11,021 nucleotides of DNA from Ruminococcus sp. UBA5884. Its GTDB lineage: Bacteria > Bacillota > Clostridia > Oscillospirales > Ruminococcaceae. Location of the stretch: the NCBI GenBank assembly GCA_002431975.1, contig DJFA01000088.1, positions 53,112 to 64,132 on the forward strand, read 5' to 3'. Of the stretch, positions 6,671-11,021 are shown in pieces. Numbering within the stretch: the first letter of the stretch is position 1; each line of letters starts with the position of its first letter. The translations under genes and the position numbers were made by a program. The notes under the pieces were generated by a model. It worked only from the letters and a program-made list of their open reading frames with translations. It did no database searches and was not told where the DNA came from.

Positions 6671-7644
6671 TTTTGTCAGAAAATATTTATGCAAAGGCTG
6701 AGGAGATAATCTTCCAGAGAAGAACTGATGCCGAAGTAAAAAGAACTATGAGAGTCAATGAAGTTGAAAGAAAAATCCCTGAAATCGCTGAACTTAACAG
6801 AGTTCATCTTTCAAATCTCAGTCAGCGTCTTTTCAAGATAATTCAGGACGGAACTGATGTTGAGAAAAAAATTGAAAAGGAAAGACGTGATAACCGTCAG
6901 GCTCAGGCGATAATCCGTTCATATCTGAAAAAAAACGGATATCCTGAAAATTACCTTGAAATACAATATACCTGCCCCGAATGCGATGATACCGGATACA
7001 GCAACGGAAAAAGATGCAGCTGCTTCAAGGAACTTATAAAAAAACTTTCTGCTGATGAACTTAACACTAATTCACATATGGCTCTTTCAAGCTTTGAAAC
7101 ATTCAGTCTTGATTACCTTAAAAATGAAAATAATTATGAAAGTATGGAGAAAATATACAGATACTGCGTTGACTATGCTGAGAATTTTTCTCCGAAAACT
7201 TCACGCAATATCCTTATGTACGGAAATACAGGTCTTGGAAAAACTCATCTTTCGCTTGCAATTGCCAATGAAGTGCTTAAAAAAGGTTTCAGTGTAAGCT
7301 ATGATTCAGCGATAAATTTTTTAAGACAGATAGAAAATGAACATTTCGGACGTGATTTATCCGGAAAAGATACTCTGGAACTTATTTTAAGCTCTGATTT
7401 GCTTATAATTGATGACCTCGGTGCAGAATATGATACCAGATTTTCTGCTGCAACAATATACAATATAATTGATACAAGGCTTAACCGTTCCCTGCCTGTC
7501 ATAATAACCACCAATCTGACACATATTGAGATTGAGGAAAGATATGATGCAAGAATTATATCAAGGCTGGGCTGCCTTTATGATTATCTCAAATTTACAG
7601 GCAAAGATGTGAGATATCTCAAAAAAAACAATAAGGATATTTGA
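6667..7644 (+). CDS. DnaC/DnaI-like AAA+ helicase loader ATPase
   Basis: This is probably an ATP-dependent loader of the replicative DnaB-type helicase. The 325 residues comprise a helical N-terminal part (1-95), a four-cysteine zinc-binding segment (C103, C106, C117, C119, YTCPECDDTGY...CSC), and an AAA+ core. Walker A is GNTGLGKTHL (186-195), Walker B LLIIDDLGAEY (245-255), sensor 1 TTNLT (281-285), and YDARIISRL (293-301) holds the likely arginine finger. IstB transposition helpers share this fold, but the zinc segment and the DnaD-type partner argue for the replication role. The GTG start at 6667 overlaps the TGA of the upstream gene (GTGA), with AAGG 7 nt before it; a TTG at 6673 is a less likely alternative. 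The gene is complete. Confidence 0.9.
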   Translation: MILSENIYAKAEEIIFQRRTDAEVKRTMRVNEVERKIPEIAELNRVHLSNLSQRLFKIIQDGTDVEKKIEKERRDNRQAQAIIRSYLKKNGYPENYLEIQYTCPECDDTGYSNGKRCSCFKELIKKLSADELNTNSHMALSSFETFSLDYLKNENNYESMEKIYRYCVDYAENFSPKTSRNILMYGNTGLGKTHLSLAIANEVLKKGFSVSYDSAINFLRQIENEHFGRDLSGKDTLELILSSDLLIIDDLGAEYDTRFSAATIYNIIDTRLNRSLPVIITTNLTHIEIEERYDARIISRLGCLYDYLKFTGKDVRYLKKNNKDI

Positions 7645-7669
7645 CATAATTCACAGGCTGTAGTATAAT
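7641..7669 (+). promoter_or_regulatory. Consensus sigma-A promoter of the lipoprotein-maf operon
   Basis: TTGACA (7641-7646) and TATAAT (7664-7669) are exact matches with a 17-nt spacer. The -35 box overlaps the TGA stop of the helicase-loader gene (7642-7644). GTATAATTATAC (7663-7674) is a 12-bp palindrome spanning the -10 box. Transcription should begin near 7676, giving a leader of about 32 nt to the ATG at 7708. Confidence 0.87.
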
Positions 7670-7707
7670 TATACCGCTGTATTTTATCAATGAAAGGTTA
7701 TGTAGAT

Positions 7708-8394
7708 ATGAAATATAAATTTCCGGCAGTTATTATTTCCGCTGCACTCCTGTTTGCTTCAATGACAGGCTGCGGTGAGAAAAAAACAATGAATACCGAA
7801 ACTTCAAGAATCGTTATGGACGATTTTATAAATCAGGAGCAGTATGCCATAAAAATCACATATCAGGATATGAATTTCAATTTCTATTACGCAAAGGACG
7901 GTGACCGTGAATTTCTCGGTACTACCATGGCAAATATCCAGTCAGGAGTAATAAGACTTGGGAATCTCACATACTATATAGATTTGGTCGGCTCAGGAGA
8001 AATGAGATGTATTGAAAATGATACCACTGATATGAACTATGCAAGGGAACTCCTTAATACAATATATAAACAGACTGTTGTAAACGGAACTCTTACAAAC
8101 AATGTTTCATATGGTGAAGGTGAAGAGCTTATAAACTATGACTACTATGACTATAATGACCCTGAATCAGGTGAGGTTATACAGTGGAAAATAGCTGTTC
8201 AGTATGATAAGCTGCTTCAGGCTGAAAGAATTTCAGACGGCAGAATATTTGATTTTGAATATCCTGTTTTCAGCGATGTTGTATTTGATATACCTGATGA
8301 CTATGTAATCGTTGATGATGACGGAAATCCGGTTGATTCCTCTGCTGACTCATCAGTACTGACCTCTGATTCAGCAGAACAGGCGGTGTCATGA
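7708..8394 (+). CDS. Small secreted lipoprotein, unknown function
   Basis: This is a 228-residue predicted lipoprotein. Residues 1-22 form a signal peptide ending in SMTGC, so C22 should be lipidated and the rest anchored outside the membrane. The mature part alternates strands rich in aromatic and acidic residues (INYDYYDYNDPESGEV, FDFEYPVFSDVVFDIPDDY), resembling LolA/LppX-style lipoprotein folds, which is only an inference. The tail is Ser/Asp rich and looks disordered. I chose the ATG at 7708 because AAAGG lies 10 nt upstream (7693-7697) and a normal signal peptide starts there. An ATG at 7690 would leave only about 14 nt of leader, no ribosome binding site, and acid D6 just before the basic start of the signal. 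It lies 1 nt before maf and shares its promoter. Confidence 0.82.
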   Translation: MKYKFPAVIISAALLFASMTGCGEKKTMNTETSRIVMDDFINQEQYAIKITYQDMNFNFYYAKDGDREFLGTTMANIQSGVIRLGNLTYYIDLVGSGEMRCIENDTTDMNYARELLNTIYKQTVVNGTLTNNVSYGEGEELINYDYYDYNDPESGEVIQWKIAVQYDKLLQAERISDGRIFDFEYPVFSDVVFDIPDDYVIVDDDGNPVDSSADSSVLTSDSAEQAVS

Positions 8395-8395
8395 T

Positions 8396-8965
8396 ATGAA
8401 AATAATTCTTGCTTCCGCATCTCCGAGAAGAAAAGAACTGCTTAAAAAAATATACGATGAATTTGAAATATGTCCGTCATCAGCAGATGAAACTCTGCCT
8501 GACGGAATAAGCTGTGACAAGGCTGCTGAATATCTTGCATCAGCAAAGGCTTTTCAGGTCGCTGAAAATAATAAAGATTCACTTGTCATAGGCTGTGATA
8601 CCGTTGTCATATATGACAGTAAAATTTTAGGAAAGCCTTCTGATGAAAAAAATGCCGCTGAAATGCTTCGTATGCTTTCAGGAAAGACTCACAGGGTAAT
8701 AACAGGCGTATGCCTTTGCTATGGCGGAAAATCAATGTCATTTTCATCTCAGACATATGTTGAATTTTATGAACTTTCAGATTCTGAAATAAATGACTAC
8801 ATTGCCACAGGAGAACCCTCAGACAAGGCGGGAGCTTATGGCATACAGGGTCTTGGAGGACTTTTCGTCAGAAAAATTGACGGCGATTTCTATAATGTTG
8901 TAGGTCTGCCGGCTGCCGAACTGAACAGAAAATTAAAACAGTTTACCGCTGATTTGAAAGAATAA
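8396..8965 (+). CDS. maf: Maf-family nucleoside triphosphate pyrophosphatase
   Basis: Maf proteins hydrolyse dTTP, UTP and modified nucleotides to monophosphates, acting as house-cleaning enzymes and linked to septum control. The 189 residues are of normal length. Family motifs are all present: SASPRRKELL (7-16), IGCDTVV (65-71), GKP (79-81), HRVITGV (99-105), DKAGAYGIQG (143-152) and IDGDFYNVVGLP (161-172). The layout fits the YhdE/dTTP-UTP branch, but the substrate is not proven by sequence. The ATG at 8396 follows the lipoprotein stop by 1 nt, with a modest AGGCGG site 9 nt upstream, so translation is probably coupled. A strong hairpin at 9010-9055 ends the operon. Confidence 0.95.
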   Translation: MKIILASASPRRKELLKKIYDEFEICPSSADETLPDGISCDKAAEYLASAKAFQVAENNKDSLVIGCDTVVIYDSKILGKPSDEKNAAEMLRMLSGKTHRVITGVCLCYGGKSMSFSSQTYVEFYELSDSEINDYIATGEPSDKAGAYGIQGLGGLFVRKIDGDFYNVVGLPAAELNRKLKQFTADLKE

Positions 8966-9009
8966 GTGCATTGATATCAGATACTTATTTTCAAATTTAT
9001 GTTAAAATA

Positions 9010-9055
9010 AAATTCAGCATAACAGGGAAAATTGTTCCTTTGTTATGCTGAATTT
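9010..9055 (+). terminator. Long hairpin after maf
   Basis: AAATTCAGCATAACA (9010-9024) pairs perfectly over 15 bp with 9041-9055. The intervening 16 nt include GGAA/TTCC that can form an inner stem. It lies 44 nt after the maf stop. The following tail (ATATT) is weak on the plus strand, but the flanking A/T tracts in the stem are typical of terminators. The rest of the gap 8966-9220 is very AT-rich and holds only the next promoter. Confidence 0.7.
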
Positions 9056-9162
9056 ATATTGGACTTATACCATATATTTCGTTTAAAAACAGATTGTTTT
9101 CAACAAAATGACTAATTTATTTCAAAATGTGAATAATTTTAGAGTTATTTACATAAAAATTA

Positions 9163-9191
9163 TTGATTTCTGAAAAAATATGTAGTATAAT
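9163..9191 (+). promoter_or_regulatory. Sigma-A promoter of the GGDEF-EAL gene
   Basis: TTGATT (9163-9168) and TATAAT (9186-9191) are 17 nt apart. The 11 bases TGTAGTATAAT around the -10 are identical to those of the lipoprotein promoter. Transcription should start near 9198, leaving about 23 nt before the ATG, with AAAAGGGGA as the ribosome binding site. Confidence 0.75.
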
Positions 9192-9220
9192 AGGAATATA
9201 TTTATAAAAGGGGATTTTTT

Positions 9221-10945
9221 ATGTTGAATACAAGTCCGCTGCAGATTACAGACTTTTCTGAAATAATAGATATACTCTTTGAATCCGAAAATATATTTCA
9301 GAGTGCAGGTACGGCATTTTCAAAGGCTTCTGATATGTTCGGCATAATTCAGGCTGATATCAGCATAAGCTCACCGGCTCACAAAACCATAAAAGAAACT
9401 GTTTTTGCAAATGAAAAAGCTGATTTTACTGATATTTCAGTCCAGAAATTTGTATACGGAAAAAATGAAGGAATTACTGTATGCATTGAAGTAAAACTGG
9501 ATAAATCAAAAAATCTTTCAGAAACTGAACTCAGAAACCTCAGTGCATTCTCAAAAGTGATATATACATTCGTTTCAAAATCAAAGTATGAAAGCATTAT
9601 TGAAAATGCAGGAACTGTTGATGTCCGCACGGGAATACTTACAATTGACGGCTTTAAAAGAAAACTTTACTGCCTTTTCAAGGAAAATAAAAAGGATAAT
9701 TATGCTCTCGTATTCATGAATGTCAAGGATTTTAAAATAGTAAACCGCAAATATGGTCATGACCAGGGAAACAGAGTAATGAGCATAATAATCAGAAAAA
9801 TAAAAACTTTCCTTGACAGCGATTCATTTTTTGCACATCTTGGAGGAGATAATTTTCTTGTCTGCATAAATAAAAACTATCTTGCAATATTCATTAAAAT
9901 GATATCAAAATTTTCTGTGAACGCTGTCAGCAAAAACGGCTTGGAGGAGGAGTATGACCTCACATTCCATGCAGGTATCGCAAACCTTTCAGAAATAAAA
10001 TTCGATGAAACAATTTCTCCTGAACAGCTTATGTCACAGTCAATTGAAAATGCAAATATTGCTATGACTATGTCAAAAAGAAATCTTTCATCATCAACTA
10101 TCGTTTATTATGATGAAAAAGTAAGGCATATGATAATGTATGAAAAGGAAATCGAAGCCAATATGTATAAGGCTCTTGAAAACGGCGAATTTATTGTATG
10201 CTATCAGCCTAAAGTAAACCTCAATACCTATGAAATGACCGGTGCGGAGGCTCTTGTCAGATGGAAACGAGGCGGAAAGCTTATCCCGCCTATGTCATTT
10301 ATACCGATATTTGAAAAAAACGGTTTTGTCTGTCAGCTTGATTTCTATGTGCTTGATGTTGTATGCAAAAAAATAAAAAGCTGGATTGAACATGATATTG
10401 AACCTGTAAAAATATCTGTCAATTTCTCAAAGCTTCATACCGATAACCCGCATATCGTTGACGATATAACCGATGTTGTCGTTAAAAACGGCATTCTTCC
10501 GAAATATCTTGAAATAGAATTTACTGAAACTTCATATACTGATAATTCTGTTCAGATAAGAGATATAATAATGAAACTCAAAGATGTCGGAATAATGGTT
10601 TCAATGGACGATTTCGGCACAGGCTATTCATCACTTAATATGCTCAAGGAAATGCCCATAGATGTTTTAAAGCTTGATAAATCATTCCTCAACGCTGACG
10701 GAAATATAAGCAAGCGTGAGGAGATAATAATAAAAAATGTCATAAGAATGGCTAAGGAGCTTGATATTGAAGTGGTATCAGAAGGCGTTGAAACTCCTGA
10801 ACACGTCAAATTCCTTCAGAATCTCAACTGCGATATGGCTCAGGGATATTTCTTTGATAAGCCGCTGCTTGAAAATGATTATGAATCAAGACTCAAACAT
10901 ACATTTTATGACGCTCAGGCTCATGAAACAGATATAAAAAATTAA
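9221..10945 (+). CDS. Degenerate GGDEF plus intact EAL protein, probable c-di-GMP phosphodiesterase
   Basis: This 574-residue protein probably breaks down the second messenger cyclic di-GMP. Residues 1-125 form an N-terminal region with no membrane helix, possibly a GAF-like sensor. The GGDEF domain (about 130-300) is degenerate: the signature is GGDNF (208-212), the metal-binding Asp is N167, the guanine-contacting Asp is R176, and no RxxD inhibitory site is present, so cyclase activity is unlikely. The EAL domain (about 310-560) keeps all expected catalytic residues: E343 (EAL), N401, E433, D463 and D464 (DDFGTGYSSL), K484, E521 (EGVE) and Q541. A regulatory GGDEF acting on an active EAL, as described for other tandem proteins, is the likely arrangement. 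The ATG has AGGGG 7 nt upstream and the gene is transcribed alone. Confidence 0.93.
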   Translation: MLNTSPLQITDFSEIIDILFESENIFQSAGTAFSKASDMFGIIQADISISSPAHKTIKETVFANEKADFTDISVQKFVYGKNEGITVCIEVKLDKSKNLSETELRNLSAFSKVIYTFVSKSKYESIIENAGTVDVRTGILTIDGFKRKLYCLFKENKKDNYALVFMNVKDFKIVNRKYGHDQGNRVMSIIIRKIKTFLDSDSFFAHLGGDNFLVCINKNYLAIFIKMISKFSVNAVSKNGLEEEYDLTFHAGIANLSEIKFDETISPEQLMSQSIENANIAMTMSKRNLSSSTIVYYDEKVRHMIMYEKEIEANMYKALENGEFIVCYQPKVNLNTYEMTGAEALVRWKRGGKLIPPMSFIPIFEKNGFVCQLDFYVLDVVCKKIKSWIEHDIEPVKISVNFSKLHTDNPHIVDDITDVVVKNGILPKYLEIEFTETSYTDNSVQIRDIIMKLKDVGIMVSMDDFGTGYSSLNMLKEMPIDVLKLDKSFLNADGNISKREEIIIKNVIRMAKELDIEVVSEGVETPEHVKFLQNLNCDMAQGYFFDKPLLENDYESRLKHTFYDAQAHETDIKN

Positions 10946-10967
10946 AATTTAACAATTATTTCCGGTA

Positions 10968-10986
10968 GGGGCGACCATTGGTCGCC
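10968..10986. repeat. GC-rich hairpin, possible dispersed REP-like element
   Basis: GGGCGACC (10968-10975) pairs perfectly with GGTCGCCC (10979-10986) across a 3-nt ATT loop. It lies 23 nt after the phosphodiesterase stop. It is much richer in G+C than its surroundings and lacks a U-tract on the plus strand (GTTGCATTT follows), so it looks more like a dispersed palindromic repeat than an ordinary terminator, though it may still slow transcription. Confidence 0.55.
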
Positions 10987-11021
10987 CGTTGCATTTACCA
11001 GAATTTCATGCTGATAACCAA

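Noticed and set aside
5446..7644. Replication origin near the DnaD and DnaC-like genes
   Set aside because: I saw no DnaA-box cluster (TTATNCACA) or dnaA/dnaN neighbours; this gene pair is commonly found away from oriC.
6667..7644. IstB transposition helper, implying an IS21 element
   Set aside because: No istA transposase or terminal repeats nearby; the zinc-binding segment and overlap with a DnaD-domain gene fit a helicase loader.
7690..7707. ATG at 7690 as the lipoprotein start
   Set aside because: The stretch contains the AAAGG site that serves ATG 7708, and the shorter protein begins with a normal lipoprotein signal.
8966..9162. Small gene or RNA in the gap before the GGDEF-EAL gene
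   Set aside because: Apart from the terminator hairpin the DNA is AT-rich with no supported ribosome binding site plus reading frame, and no RNA family I can recognise.

Overview
The window looks like chromosome from an AT-rich Clostridia member, most likely a Ruminococcus-like gut bacterium (Oscillospiraceae). The evidence is the greA-lysS pair, a DnaD-domain gene overlapping a DnaC/DnaI-type ATPase gene, strong GGAGG-type ribosome binding sites, consensus sigma-A promoters, and membrane proteins of a style common in that group. The genus is an inference from gene content and codon style, not a computed placement.

Left half, all on the minus strand (about 29-5445): read in transcription order, greA and lysS form the core operon, driven by a consensus promoter at 5482-5510. 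Directly behind lysS sits a compact Type II restriction-modification module: an endonuclease gene, then a beta-class DNA methyltransferase gene. It is bounded by a 19-bp perfect hairpin on the lysS side and a GGGGAC/GTCCCC hairpin on the far side. The module is visibly more AT-rich than lysS and greA and looks like an acquired insertion. Beyond it are two single-pass membrane proteins of unknown role. One has a coiled-coil head and an EF-hand-like loop. The other has a cytoplasmic zinc ribbon, an outer NTF2-like domain and its own consensus promoter.

Right half, all on the plus strand (about 5557-10945): a DnaD-domain protein and a DnaC/DnaI-like AAA+ ATPase overlap by 4 bp and probably work together in replication restart or helicase loading. 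A second promoter, whose -35 box overlaps the ATPase stop codon, drives a small lipoprotein gene and a maf nucleotide pyrophosphatase gene, followed by a long hairpin. A third promoter drives a protein with a degenerate GGDEF domain and an intact EAL domain, probably a cyclic-di-GMP phosphodiesterase. The window ends in a GC-rich hairpin that resembles a dispersed repeat.

No stretch longer than 300 bases lacks a gene. The largest gaps are 8966-9220 (terminator hairpin plus promoter) and 5446-5674 (divergent promoters). I saw no tRNA, rRNA, CRISPR array, transposase or recognisable riboswitch. The only clearly accessory part is the restriction-modification module. I do not see convincing evidence for a wholly new system; the best leads are the unassigned endonuclease and the way the module is wired into the lysS operon.
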